In this document: positions 25,486 through 33,413 of the stretch, one piece after another | Layout: each line of letters opens with the position of its first letter | Numbering within the stretch: position 1 is the first letter of the stretch | DNA from: an uncultured Clostridia bacterium | GTDB lineage: Bacteria; Bacillota; Clostridia; UMGS1810 | Direction: 5' to 3' | Assembly (NCBI GenBank): GCA_934481345.1 | Contig: CAKSPF010000006.1 | Span: forward strand, 73,815-137,814 | DNA: 64,000 nucleotides | Translations under genes and position numbers: made by a program | Notes under the pieces: model-generated | Told to the model about the DNA's origin: nothing | The model's database searches: none | What the model saw: only the letters and a program-made list of their open reading frames with translations

Positions 25486-25559
25486 ACGGAACGGCTGAAA
25501 CCGTTCCCTACAGTATTGCATAAGTTACATAACTTGTAGGGTTGAGCATAGCCCAACCG
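25486..25559. repeat. nested inverted repeats between rpmH and rnpA
   Basis: Three hairpins are packed in about 75 bases: GGAACGG/CCGTTCC (25488-25494, 25501-25507); CCCTACA/TGTAGGG (25506-25512, 25535-25541) enclosing AAGTTA/TAACTT (25522-25527, 25530-25535); and GGTTG/CAACC (25540-25544, 25554-25558). Arms of neighbouring hairpins overlap. No U-run follows. The style resembles short interspersed palindromic elements of clostridial genomes, but only one copy was noticed here. Confidence 0.5.
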
Positions 25560-25582
25560 CTTAATGACATTGCACAAGCAAA

Positions 25583-25717
25583 TTAAGCAGACAACACTTT
25601 TCTGCCCTTTAATCTTCTGCGCGCTAAAACTTTTCTTCCGTTTCTGTCGCTCATTCTTGCTCTGAAACCGTGAACTTTGCTTCTATGCCTTACATTTGGC
25701 TGATATGTTCTCTTCAT
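25583..25717 (-). CDS. rpmH: 50S ribosomal protein L34
   Basis: 44-residue L34 beginning MKRTYQPNVRHRSKVHGFRA, with the rest of the classic pattern (MSDRNGRKVLARRRLKGRK). All key basic residues are present. The start at 25717 has AAGGAGGTG upstream. It has a consensus promoter and a roughly 100-base leader. L34 normally lies next to dnaA at the origin; here dnaA is absent on the other side. Confidence 0.98.
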   Translation of the reverse strand: MKRTYQPNVRHRSKVHGFRARMSDRNGRKVLARRRLKGRKVLSA

Positions 25718-25826
25718 AACTACACCTCCTTACAATAGCACCACTGTTTATATAAAGTGCACCGACGCCGCAAAAGCGGCATCTCACCAAAACAGCAATA
25801 TAACTGCTGACATAAAATCAACCTTA

Positions 25827-25855
25827 ATTATATACTATGATATTTTATTTGTCAA
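25827..25855 (-). promoter_or_regulatory. consensus promoter of rpmH
   Basis: Perfect -35 TTGACA (25850-25855) and -10 TATAAT (25827-25832) with 17-base spacing. The leader (about 25718-25820) can form the hairpin GCCGC-TTTT-GCGGC before the ribosome site. Confidence 0.9.
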
Positions 25856-25882
25856 TAAAAATTTTCAGGTTTATTTTAAAAA

Positions 25883-26866
25883 TTAAAGCAAGCCTGATAT
25901 AAGCTTGGCATTGGATTTGGAGCTGAGGTATGCCGGAGGAACGTCAAACACGGTTTTGCAGCCGTATATACCCTCTTTGTTCATTCTGAATGCTGCGCGT
26001 GCATATGCAACCAGTACGGACGCGGTAAATTCGGGGTTTGAGTCAAGCTTTAAGCTGTATTCTATTATGTGCTTGTTTTCTTCGTTCAGACCGGTTTTTC
26101 CGCATCTGATAACAAATCCTCCGTGAGGTATACCGCTGTGGTTTTTGATAAGCTCGTCTTCAGATATAAAATGAACGGTCGTATTGTAATCGGCAAAATA
26201 GTTAGGCATGGTTTTAATCTGATTTTCAATTTCAGCCTTATCCGCTCCGTCTTCCAAAACGACAAAGCACTCTCTTTCGTGTTTTTCTCTTGTGGTAAGC
26301 TCCGGATTAAGTCCGCCTCTTACTGCATCGAGCGCAGAGTCAATCGGAATGGTGTACTGCCTTGCATCCTTTACTCCTTCAATTCTTCGTATAGCGTCGG
26401 AGTGTCCCTGGCTTACACCCTTGCCCCAAAAAGTATAATCCCTTCCGTTCGGAAGTATTGCCGAAGCATAAAGACGGTTAAGTGAAAACATACCGGGGTC
26501 CCAGCCGACGGAAATTATCGCCGTTTTGCAGTTCGGTTTTGCGGAGTTATCCACATTTTCAAAGTGTGCCGGGATATTTGCGTGAGTGTCAAAGCTGTCT
26601 ATAACATTGAAATCTCTTGCAAGCATGGGTGTCTGAACCGGTAAATCGGTTGCACTTCCGCCGCAAAGAATCAAAACGTCAATATCATCCTTGTGATCAT
26701 AAATTTCATCCATAGTATATACTGCTGTGCCGGATAATGTTTTAAGCGAAGAAGGATTTCTTCTCGTAAAAATACCGTTTAGTGAAATATCGCTGTTTTG
26801 TGCAGCCGCACATTCTACACCTCTGCCGAGATTGCCGTAACCTGCTATAGCTATCCTTGTTTTCAT
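25883..26866 (-). CDS. ddh: meso-diaminopimelate D-dehydrogenase
   Basis: 327-residue NADP-dependent enzyme catalysing the one-step amination of tetrahydrodipicolinate to meso-DAP for lysine and peptidoglycan. The Rossmann motif GYGNLGRGVE is at the N-terminus; DSFDTHANIP, SVGWDPGMFSLNRLY, FWGKGVSQGHSDAIRRI and HIEYSLKLDSNPEFTASV match the family throughout. It is a single gene with its own promoter. No lysine riboswitch precedes it; the leader is short. Confidence 0.96.
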   Translation of the reverse strand: MKTRIAIAGYGNLGRGVECAAAQNSDISLNGIFTRRNPSSLKTLSGTAVYTMDEIYDHKDDIDVLILCGGSATDLPVQTPMLARDFNVIDSFDTHANIPAHFENVDNSAKPNCKTAIISVGWDPGMFSLNRLYASAILPNGRDYTFWGKGVSQGHSDAIRRIEGVKDARQYTIPIDSALDAVRGGLNPELTTREKHERECFVVLEDGADKAEIENQIKTMPNYFADYNTTVHFISEDELIKNHSGIPHGGFVIRCGKTGLNEENKHIIEYSLKLDSNPEFTASVLVAYARAAFRMNKEGIYGCKTVFDVPPAYLSSKSNAKLISGLL

Positions 26867-26902
26867 TTGTTTTCTCTCCTAAAAATTACTTATAGCGTGA
26901 TT

Positions 26903-26932
26903 ATTATACCATAGGTAAATATAAAATTACAA
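26903..26932 (-). promoter_or_regulatory. promoter of ddh
   Basis: -10 TATAAT (26903-26908) and -35 TTGTAA (26927-26932), 18-base spacing. It is back-to-back with the rsuA-like promoter on the plus strand. Confidence 0.65.
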
Positions 26933-26949
26933 TATTAATTATATATAAA

Positions 26950-26979
26950 TTGACAAAAACAGATTGAAAATAGTATAAT
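26950..26979 (+). promoter_or_regulatory. promoter of rsuA-tex
   Basis: Perfect -35 TTGACA (26950-26955) and -10 TATAAT (26974-26979), 18-base spacing, followed by GGAGGTG before the TTG start at 27002. Confidence 0.85.
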
Positions 26980-27001
26980 TGTTTAAATCGGAGGTGTTTT
27001 T

Positions 27002-27706
27002 TTGAGAATAGACAAGTTTTTGGCAAACAGCGGCATAGGAAGCCGCAAGGAAATCAAAGCTCTTATTAAAAGCGGTGCGGTGCTTGCCGACGGTAATATT
27101 GTAAAAGATTCGTCAATGCACATTGATGAGAACAAAACCGCTGTTTCGGTAAACGGAAAAGATATCGTTTATAAAAAGTATATATATCTGATGCTCAATA
27201 AACCCGCAGGCTGTGTAAGCGCTGTATATGACAAGCGGCTGCCTGTAGTGACGGAGTTTGTTCCGCCGGAATATACTCATTATGATGTATTTCCCGTGGG
27301 CAGACTTGATATTGACACCGAGGGACTTCTGATACTTACAAATGACGGAGCGCTTGCACACAAAATCCTTTCTCCGAAAAGCCATGTTGACAAGACGTAT
27401 TTTGTAAAGTCTGCTGCTGACACCGATGAAAAAACAAAGAAACTTTTTGAAGAAGGAATTGTGCTTGACGACGGCTACAAAGCCATGCCTGCTGAATTGA
27501 AATTTACGGATAACGGCAGGGAAACTTATCTTACAATACACGAGGGTAAGTTTCACCAGGTAAAGCGCATGTTTAAAGCGGCAGGAAACGAGGTTGTATA
27601 TTTAAAAAGAGTGAAAATGGGCAATTTGCCGCTTGACAGTGCGCTGAGCCCCGGTGAGATAAGGGAACTGACCGAAGAAGAAATAACGCTGCTGTGCAGC
27701 AAATAA
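27002..27706 (+). CDS. RsuA-family rRNA pseudouridine synthase
   Basis: 234 residues with an N-terminal S4 domain (MRIDKFLANSGIGSRKEIKA) and a pseudouridine synthase core. The catalytic aspartate lies in GRLDIDTEGLLILTNDG; the C-terminal EGKFHQVKRMFKAAG is the RsuA/RluB/RluE signature. Length and the S4 domain favour RsuA (16S U516), but RluB-type specificity cannot be excluded. The start is TTG behind GGAGGTG. It is followed by tex, 11 bases downstream. Confidence 0.92.
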   Translation: MRIDKFLANSGIGSRKEIKALIKSGAVLADGNIVKDSSMHIDENKTAVSVNGKDIVYKKYIYLMLNKPAGCVSAVYDKRLPVVTEFVPPEYTHYDVFPVGRLDIDTEGLLILTNDGALAHKILSPKSHVDKTYFVKSAADTDEKTKKLFEEGIVLDDGYKAMPAELKFTDNGRETYLTIHEGKFHQVKRMFKAAGNEVVYLKRVKMGNLPLDSALSPGEIRELTEEEITLLCSK

Positions 27707-27717
27707 AGGAGAACGTT

Positions 27718-29862
27718 ATGAATATTGAACAGATACTGTGCAGTGAATTTAATTTAAAGCCGCAGCAGGCGGCAAATACCGTAAAACTGATAGACGAGGG
27801 AAATACAATACCGTTTATTGCAAGATACCGCAAAGAAGTAACGGGTTCTCTGGATGATGAGGTTCTAAGAAATTTTGACGAAAGGCTGAAATACCTGCGT
27901 TCGTTTGAAGAGAGAAAAGAAGAAATCATAAAACATATTTCAGAGCTCGGGCTCTTGACGCCGGAACTCAGCGAGAAGATAAATTCCGCGCGTATATTGC
28001 AGGAGCTTGAGGACATATATCTGCCGTTCAGACCAAAGAGAAGAACGAGGGCGACCGCTGCAAAAGAGAAAGGTCTTGAACCGCTTGCCGTCAGAATATA
28101 CCTTCAGGCTGACAAAGTCGGAAATCCGCTTGAAATTGCCGCTGAATTTGTAAACGGGGAAAAGGGCGTAAATACTCCGGAGGAGGCAATAGACGGTGCA
28201 AAGGATATTATTGCGGAATTAATATCCGAAAATGCCGATTACCGCAAGGAAATAAGGCATATCACGCAAAAAAGCGGTATTCTGTCATCAAAAGCCGCAA
28301 AGGAGGAAGACAGTGTATACCGCATGTACTATGAATTTTCGGAGCCGGTAAAAACTCTTGCAAATCACCGCGTCCTTGCGATAAACCGCGGGGAAAAGGA
28401 TGGATTTTTGAAGGTCGGAATAAATGCGGATGAAGAAAGAATTATAGGGTTTCTGCTAAAGCAGATTTTGAAAAAATCAATATATGATGATATTATAGAA
28501 GAAACCGTGCGCGACTCATACGGCAGATTAATCAGTCCTTCAATAGAACGGGAAGTAAGAAACAGTCTTACCGAGGAAGCGGAAAAGGGAGCAATTAAGC
28601 TTTTCGGAGAAAATCTGAAACAGCTTTTGATGCAGCCGCCGGTAAAGGGAATGACGGTGCTGGGACTTGACCCGGGTTACCGCACGGGCTGCAAGCTTGC
28701 TGTGGTTGACGATACCGGGAAGGTATTGGCAACAGACGTAATTTATTGTACATTGGAGCATCACGACAAGGAAAAAAGCGCGCAGAAAGTCAAAGCTCTT
28801 ATAGAAAAATACAATGTAAATTTAATTTCCGTAGGAAACGGAACCGCCTCCGGGGAATCCGAGCAGTTTATTGCGAATGTTATCAAGGATATGGACAGAG
28901 ATGTCCGTTATATAATAGCAAATGAGGCAGGGGCATCGGTATACTCGGCATCAAAGCTCGGTGCGGAGGAATTTCCGGACTTTACGGTTGAGCAGAGAAG
29001 CGCCGCTTCCATTGCAAGGAGAATACAGGATCCGCTTTCGGAGCTTGTAAAAATAGATCCCAAATCAATCGGCGTCGGACAGTATCAGCATGATCTGAAT
29101 CAAAAACAGCTTTCCGAAACTCTCGCGGGAGTGGTGGAAAGCTGTGTAAACAACGTCGGCGTAGACCTTAATACTGCGTCGTGGCCGCTTTTGTCATATG
29201 TGTCCGGAGTAACAAAGGCAGTTGCGAAAAACATTGTCAATTACCGTGAAGAAAACGGAAAATTCACCTCGCGCAAACAGCTTTTAAAGGTTGCGAAGCT
29301 CGGCGCCAAGGCATTTACTCAATGTGCCGGATTCTTAAAAATAACGGACGCAGAGGATGTGCTTGACCGTACAAGCGTACACCCCGAATCATATTCCGCC
29401 GCGCTTGCTCTTTTGAAAAGTACGGGTTATACTGCCGATGATGTGAAACAAAAGAACATAGGCGATTTAAAAACAAAAATGAAAGAAATAGACATTGACG
29501 GTTTTTTGGCGGTAAACGGCATCGGTATGCCCACGCTCAATGATATTACGGACGCTCTGTTAAAACCCGACCGTGACCCGCGTGACAATATGCCCAAACC
29601 GGAGCTTAAAACGGAAATTCTCACAATAGAAAGTTTAAGACCGGGAATGGTTTTAAGCGGAACGGTGAGAAATGTAATTGATTTCGGCGCATTTGTAGAT
29701 ATAGGTGTTCACCAGGACGGACTGGTGCATATCTCGGAAATAAGCAATTCGTATATAAAGCATCCCTCGCAGGTCCTGAGTGTAGGCGATATTATAAAGG
29801 TTAAGGTTCTTGATGCAGATATTGACAAGAAGCGTATTTCGCTTTCTGTCAGACAGGTATGA
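27718..29862 (+). CDS. tex: Tex-family S1 RNA-binding protein
   Basis: 714-residue Tex (YhgF/YdcI), a nucleic-acid-binding protein linked to transcription and RNA decay. Order: Tex N-terminal helical domain (LKPQQAANTVKLIDEGNTIPFIARYRKE split by the start region), YqgF/RNase H-like core (VLGLDPGYRTGCKLAVVDDTG), helix-hairpin-helix (AVAKNIVNYREENGKFTSRKQL), and a C-terminal S1 domain (MVLSGTVRNVIDFGAFVDIG). The ATG at 27718 has AAGGAGAAC upstream; an upstream ATG in frame overlaps the preceding gene. Confidence 0.96.
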   Translation: MNIEQILCSEFNLKPQQAANTVKLIDEGNTIPFIARYRKEVTGSLDDEVLRNFDERLKYLRSFEERKEEIIKHISELGLLTPELSEKINSARILQELEDIYLPFRPKRRTRATAAKEKGLEPLAVRIYLQADKVGNPLEIAAEFVNGEKGVNTPEEAIDGAKDIIAELISENADYRKEIRHITQKSGILSSKAAKEEDSVYRMYYEFSEPVKTLANHRVLAINRGEKDGFLKVGINADEERIIGFLLKQILKKSIYDDIIEETVRDSYGRLISPSIEREVRNSLTEEAEKGAIKLFGENLKQLLMQPPVKGMTVLGLDPGYRTGCKLAVVDDTGKVLATDVIYCTLEHHDKEKSAQKVKALIEKYNVNLISVGNGTASGESEQFIANVIKDMDRDVRYIIANEAGASVYSASKLGAEEFPDFTVEQRSAASIARRIQDPLSELVKIDPKSIGVGQYQHDLNQKQLSETLAGVVESCVNNVGVDLNTASWPLLSYVSGVTKAVAKNIVNYREENGKFTSRKQLLKVAKLGAKAFTQCAGFLKITDAEDVLDRTSVHPESYSAALALLKSTGYTADDVKQKNIGDLKTKMKEIDIDGFLAVNGIGMPTLNDITDALLKPDRDPRDNMPKPELKTEILTIESLRPGMVLSGTVRNVIDFGAFVDIGVHQDGLVHISEISNSYIKHPSQVLSVGDIIKVKVLDADIDKKRISLSVRQV

Positions 29863-30146
29863 GATTTCGGCACAAAAAAGCACAAAAAATGCATAAATCC
29901 GGCAATATAACTAACACAAAAACGAATAAAACACAAAAAAATACAATGGAATTTGTGCAGAAACAACAAAGTTTTCGGTGTTTGCGGCAAGCCGCAGCAG
30001 GCATGATAGCTATTTTATCAAACAAATAAACAAAAAAATATGAATCGTTTGTGCAAATATTCTAAGTAAAAATTGAATTTTGCAAACAAAAAAAATATTT
30101 TATGCAAAGTGTATAATTTATTTGATTTTTTTTGTGATTTTGACTA
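29863..30146. other. AT-rich spacer downstream of tex
   Basis: About 285 bases with runs of A and repeated CACAAAAAA-type words. A short perfect palindrome TGCGGC-AA-GCCGCA occurs near 29983-29996 without a U-run, so it is not a convincing terminator. I see no gene on either strand; possible open frames lack ribosome sites. Confidence 0.6.
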
Positions 30147-30175
30147 TTGGAACAATTTTTCAAATATGTTATAGT
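30147..30175 (+). promoter_or_regulatory. promoter of the MsmK/UgpC ATPase gene
   Basis: -35 TTGGAA (30147-30152) and -10 TATAGT (30170-30175), 17-base spacing. The short leader contains the hairpin GTGTA-CTCA-TACAC just before AGGAGGTAA. Confidence 0.65.
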
Positions 30176-30224
30176 ATATGTGTAATGAAAGAAGTGTACT
30201 CATACACATACAGGAGGTAAAGCA

Positions 30225-31337
30225 ATGTCAAGCTTAAGTTTACAACACATATTTAAAAAATACCCCGGCGGAGTTACTGCTGTATCGGATTTTTGTCTTG
30301 ATATCAAAGATAAAGAATTTATAGTTTTAGTAGGACCTTCCGGTTGCGGTAAGTCAACAACACTCAGAATGATTGCAGGTCTTGAAGAGATTTCCGAAGG
30401 TGAACTCTACATCGGCGATACACTCGTAAACGATGTTGCACCGAAGGACAGGGATATTGCCATGGTTTTCCAGAACTATGCTCTTTATCCGCACATGACA
30501 GTGTTTGACAACATGGCATTCGGACTTAAATTAAGAAAGATTCCGAAGGATGAAATCACAAGAAGAGTTAACGAAGCTGCCAAGATACTCGATATCGACC
30601 ATCTTCTCGACAGAAAGCCGAAGGCTCTTTCCGGCGGTCAGAGACAGCGTGTTGCTTTGGGCCGTGCTATCGTAAGAGAACCTAAGGTGTTCCTTATGGA
30701 CGAACCGCTCTCAAACCTTGATGCAAAGCTTCGTGTTCAGATGAGAACAGAAATCAGCAAGCTGCACCAGAGATTGCAGACTACATTTATCTATGTAACC
30801 CATGACCAGACAGAAGCTATGACAATGGGTACAAGAATTATCGTTATGAAAGACGGTTTTGTACAGCAGATAGACACACCTGCAAAGCTCTATAACGAGC
30901 CTGTTAATATGTTTGTTGCAGGATTTATAGGAAGTCCTCAGATGAACTTTGTAGACTGCAAAATCGAAACAGAAAACGATGCGGTTGTACTTGCGTTCAA
31001 GAATGAAAGAATCGTTCTTCCCGAAGGTATCGGCAACAAGGTTAAAGAATCCGGCTGCGTAGGAAAAGAAGTAGTTCTCGGTATCAGACCTGAAGATATG
31101 CATGACGAGGAAGCGTTCCTCAACTCAAGCCCCGAAAGCGTTATAAACGCACATGTTGAAGTAACAGAAATGATGGGTGCTGAAACATATCTGTACTTAA
31201 AGATAGACGATACACCGTTTACCGCAAGAGTTAACCCGAGAAGCACAGCTAATGCTGATGATGACATTAAGATTGCTCTTGATCTTAACAAAATTCATCT
31301 TTTTGATAAAGAAACAGAAGTTGCGCTTTTAAACTAA
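30225..31337 (+). CDS. sugar ABC transporter ATP-binding protein (MsmK/UgpC/MalK type)
   Basis: 370-residue ATPase of CUT1-type sugar importers. Walker A GPSGCGKST, Q-loop FQNYALYPHMTV, signature LSGGQRQRVALGRAIV, Walker B VFLMDEPLSNLDAKLR and the switch histidine in THDQTEAM. The C-terminal TOBE regulatory domain (about residues 240-365) is of MalK type. No permease or binding-protein gene is next to it, so it may be a multitask ATPase serving several importers, as MsmK does in Gram-positives. Codon use is richer in C- and A-ending preferred codons than its neighbours, consistent with high expression. Confidence 0.93.
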   Translation: MSSLSLQHIFKKYPGGVTAVSDFCLDIKDKEFIVLVGPSGCGKSTTLRMIAGLEEISEGELYIGDTLVNDVAPKDRDIAMVFQNYALYPHMTVFDNMAFGLKLRKIPKDEITRRVNEAAKILDIDHLLDRKPKALSGGQRQRVALGRAIVREPKVFLMDEPLSNLDAKLRVQMRTEISKLHQRLQTTFIYVTHDQTEAMTMGTRIIVMKDGFVQQIDTPAKLYNEPVNMFVAGFIGSPQMNFVDCKIETENDAVVLAFKNERIVLPEGIGNKVKESGCVGKEVVLGIRPEDMHDEEAFLNSSPESVINAHVEVTEMMGAETYLYLKIDDTPFTARVNPRSTANADDDIKIALDLNKIHLFDKETEVALLN

Positions 31338-31356
31338 TAAATGATTAGATTTTATG

Positions 31357-31391
31357 ATACAGACAGTCAAACGGCTGTCTGTATTTTTTTA
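31357..31391 (+). terminator. terminator after the MsmK/UgpC gene
   Basis: A 10-bp stem ATACAGACAG/CTGTCTGTAT (31357-31366, 31375-31384), 8-base loop, followed by seven T residues. Confidence 0.9.
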
Positions 31392-31427
31392 GACAACCGG
31401 GAGTCGAACACGCATTGCTTGACTTTG

Positions 31428-31457
31428 TTGACAAATTGCATCATAAAGTGATATAAT
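31428..31457 (+). promoter_or_regulatory. promoter of mltG
   Basis: Perfect -35 TTGACA (31428-31433) and -10 TATAAT (31452-31457), 18-base spacing. Confidence 0.85.
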
Positions 31458-31494
31458 TTTCGTATATTCTATATTAAAAAGGAAAAATATACTA

Positions 31495-32508
31495 ATGAAA
31501 AAAAGCAAAAGCCGTAAAAAAACGATTATAGTTATATTTATAGTTGCAGTGCTGATTTTTATCAGCCCGTATGCATTGGAGCTTTTCGATCTGCCTACGT
31601 CAAACAGTACGCAGACTGTAGCCGTTTCTGTACCGGAGGGTTCCTCCACCATGCAGATAGCACAGCTTTTAAAGTCAAATAAATTAATACGCAGCAAATA
31701 CATTTTTTTGTACAAGGTGAAATCCGGGAAATATAACAACAAGCTGAATTACGGAATATTCAAATTTCAAAAGAACATGACGGTAAATGAAATCATAAAA
31801 ATAATCGGGGAAAATACATATTCAAAAAAGACGTACAGCGTAACCATTCCCGAGGGGTATTCTGCCGAGCAGACAGCGCAGCTCTTTGAACAGGCAGGAT
31901 TTATAAAAGCTCAGGACTTCATAAGCGCTTTAAGCGATACATATGATTACAGCTTTTTAAACGACATTCCGTCAGGTAATTACAAATATAAGCTCCAGGG
32001 ATTTTTGTTTCCGAGCACATATGAGTTTTATACCACTGCAACGGCGCATGATGTCATAGACCGTATGCTCGGCGAGTTTAACAAAAGATACGGCAATGCG
32101 GCGGATTCGTATGACAACATATTTGAAATAATAACAAAAGCCTCTGTGGTTGAGAAAGAAGCAAAACTTGACAGCGAAAGGGCAATTATAGCAGGGGTTA
32201 TTGATAACAGGCTGAAAGAAAATATGCTGCTGCAGGTGGACGCTTGTGTGGTTTATGCAATAACGGACGGCATGTATAATGTGACAAAGGTATACAACTC
32301 TGATTTAAAGATAGATTCGCCGTATAATACATATAAATATAAGGGACTTCCGGCAGGACCTATATGCAATCCCGGCATAAAGTCTATAAAAGCGGTTCTT
32401 GAGCCGAAAGCAAGCGATTATTTGTATTATCATACGGATGAAGCAAAAAATGATGGAAGCCATATTTTCACAAAGACCTTTGATGAACATGTAGAAACCA
32501 TGAAATAA
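31495..32508 (+). CDS. mltG: endolytic murein transglycosylase MltG (YceG-like)
   Basis: 337 residues. A basic N-terminus (KKSKSRKK), one membrane anchor (TIIVIFIVAVLIFISPYAL), a LysM-like region (SVPEGSSTMQIAQLL and SVTIPEGYSAEQTAQLF), and the YceG catalytic domain. The catalytic glutamate is in ASVVEKEA; YNTYKYKGLPAGPICNPG is the second signature. It cleaves nascent glycan strands at the outer membrane face and probably sets glycan length. Single-gene unit with its own promoter. Confidence 0.95.
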   Translation: MKKSKSRKKTIIVIFIVAVLIFISPYALELFDLPTSNSTQTVAVSVPEGSSTMQIAQLLKSNKLIRSKYIFLYKVKSGKYNNKLNYGIFKFQKNMTVNEIIKIIGENTYSKKTYSVTIPEGYSAEQTAQLFEQAGFIKAQDFISALSDTYDYSFLNDIPSGNYKYKLQGFLFPSTYEFYTTATAHDVIDRMLGEFNKRYGNAADSYDNIFEIITKASVVEKEAKLDSERAIIAGVIDNRLKENMLLQVDACVVYAITDGMYNVTKVYNSDLKIDSPYNTYKYKGLPAGPICNPGIKSIKAVLEPKASDYLYYHTDEAKNDGSHIFTKTFDEHVETMK

Positions 32509-32520
32509 ACGACAAATAAA

Positions 32521-32546
32521 ATGTTCCCTGTTTTCACAGGGAACAT
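32521..32546 (-). terminator. terminator after aroF-tyrA
   Basis: A perfect 11-bp stem ATGTTCCCTGT/ACAGGGAACAT (32521-32531, 32536-32546) with a 4-base loop; the minus strand continues TTTATTTG. It may also stop mltG transcripts from the other side. Confidence 0.85.
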
Positions 32547-32558
32547 TCTTGATATAGG

Positions 32559-33392
32559 TTATTTTTCGGAAAGTTCTTTTTGTATTCTGCCGTCTTTAAG
32601 CAGTTCTTTTAATTTTTCGTTGTCTTTGTTTTTTATAGCCGTGCTGTATTTGGAGATTTCTTCCGCAATGCGGTCTATTTCTTCGGCTAAAAACTCTCCG
32701 TTTTCCATGAAAAGCTCTGTCCACATATCTTCATTGAGTCTGGCAACTCTGGTTAAGTCCTTAAAGCTTCCGGCAGAAAAACCTTTATGCAGTTTTGCCG
32801 ACGGACTTTTCACATATGCGTTGGATACGACGTGAGCAAGCTGCGAGGTATACGCAATCATTCTGTCATGGGTTTCGGCATCCGTTACAGTTATTGTTTT
32901 AAAACCGATTGAAGTAAACAGGCTTTTTATGTTTTCAAGCTTATATATGTTGTCTGCGCTTTTCGGAACGATTATCATGGACGCATTTTTGAACATTGTT
33001 TCCTTGGCATTGTTAAATCCCGAAAATTGAGTTCCTGCCATCGGATGTCCTCCATAGAATTCAAAGCCGTGTTTTTCAGCGGCTTCAAAGCAGGGGGCGC
33101 ATATATAGCGTTTAATACCGCAGCAGTCAAAAACCAAAGCCCCTTTTTTTATAAGCGCAGCTTTGTTTACTACAAAATCGACGGTCGCTTTCGGATATAA
33201 TGCAATAATTATCACATCACATTCACCTATGTTTTGGTCGGAGAGTTCATCATCAATAGCGCATACAAGCTTTGCACGTTTTACGGAGAGTGCGTCTTTG
33301 TCATATCCCAAAACAGTGTGCTCGGTGTAAAATTTGAAGGCTTTTGCCATTGAGCCGCCTATAAGTCCAAGACCGACAATACCTATATTCAT
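32559..33392 (-). CDS. tyrA: prephenate dehydrogenase
   Basis: 277-residue TyrA, oxidative decarboxylation of prephenate to 4-hydroxyphenylpyruvate, the committed step to tyrosine. Rossmann motif GIVGLGLIGGSMAKAF; GGHPMAGTQFSGFNNA contains the catalytic histidine region; QLAHVVSNAYV and the C-terminal helical dimer domain (GSFKDLTRVARLNEDMW) complete it. No ACT domain, so feedback by tyrosine must act elsewhere. It follows aroF by 21 bases in an operon controlled by the leader described at 34447-34592. Confidence 0.95.
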   Translation of the reverse strand: MNIGIVGLGLIGGSMAKAFKFYTEHTVLGYDKDALSVKRAKLVCAIDDELSDQNIGECDVIIIALYPKATVDFVVNKAALIKKGALVFDCCGIKRYICAPCFEAAEKHGFEFYGGHPMAGTQFSGFNNAKETMFKNASMIIVPKSADNIYKLENIKSLFTSIGFKTITVTDAETHDRMIAYTSQLAHVVSNAYVKSPSAKLHKGFSAGSFKDLTRVARLNEDMWTELFMENGEFLAEEIDRIAEEISKYSTAIKNKDNEKLKELLKDGRIQKELSEK

Positions 33393-33413
33393 AATCTTAC
33401 CTTCTTTCTGTAA

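Noticed and set aside
26547..26555. DnaA box TTATCCACA (also one at 34234-34242)
   Set aside because: Each is isolated and inside a coding region (ddh, aroF); no cluster and no AT-rich unwinding element, so not an origin.
26867..26902. Lysine riboswitch upstream of ddh
   Set aside because: The predicted leader is about 30 bases, far too short.
31405..31418. 14-base word CGAACACGCATTGC repeated at 53374-53387
   Set aside because: Repeats of this length are expected by chance in 64 kb, and the flanks do not match.
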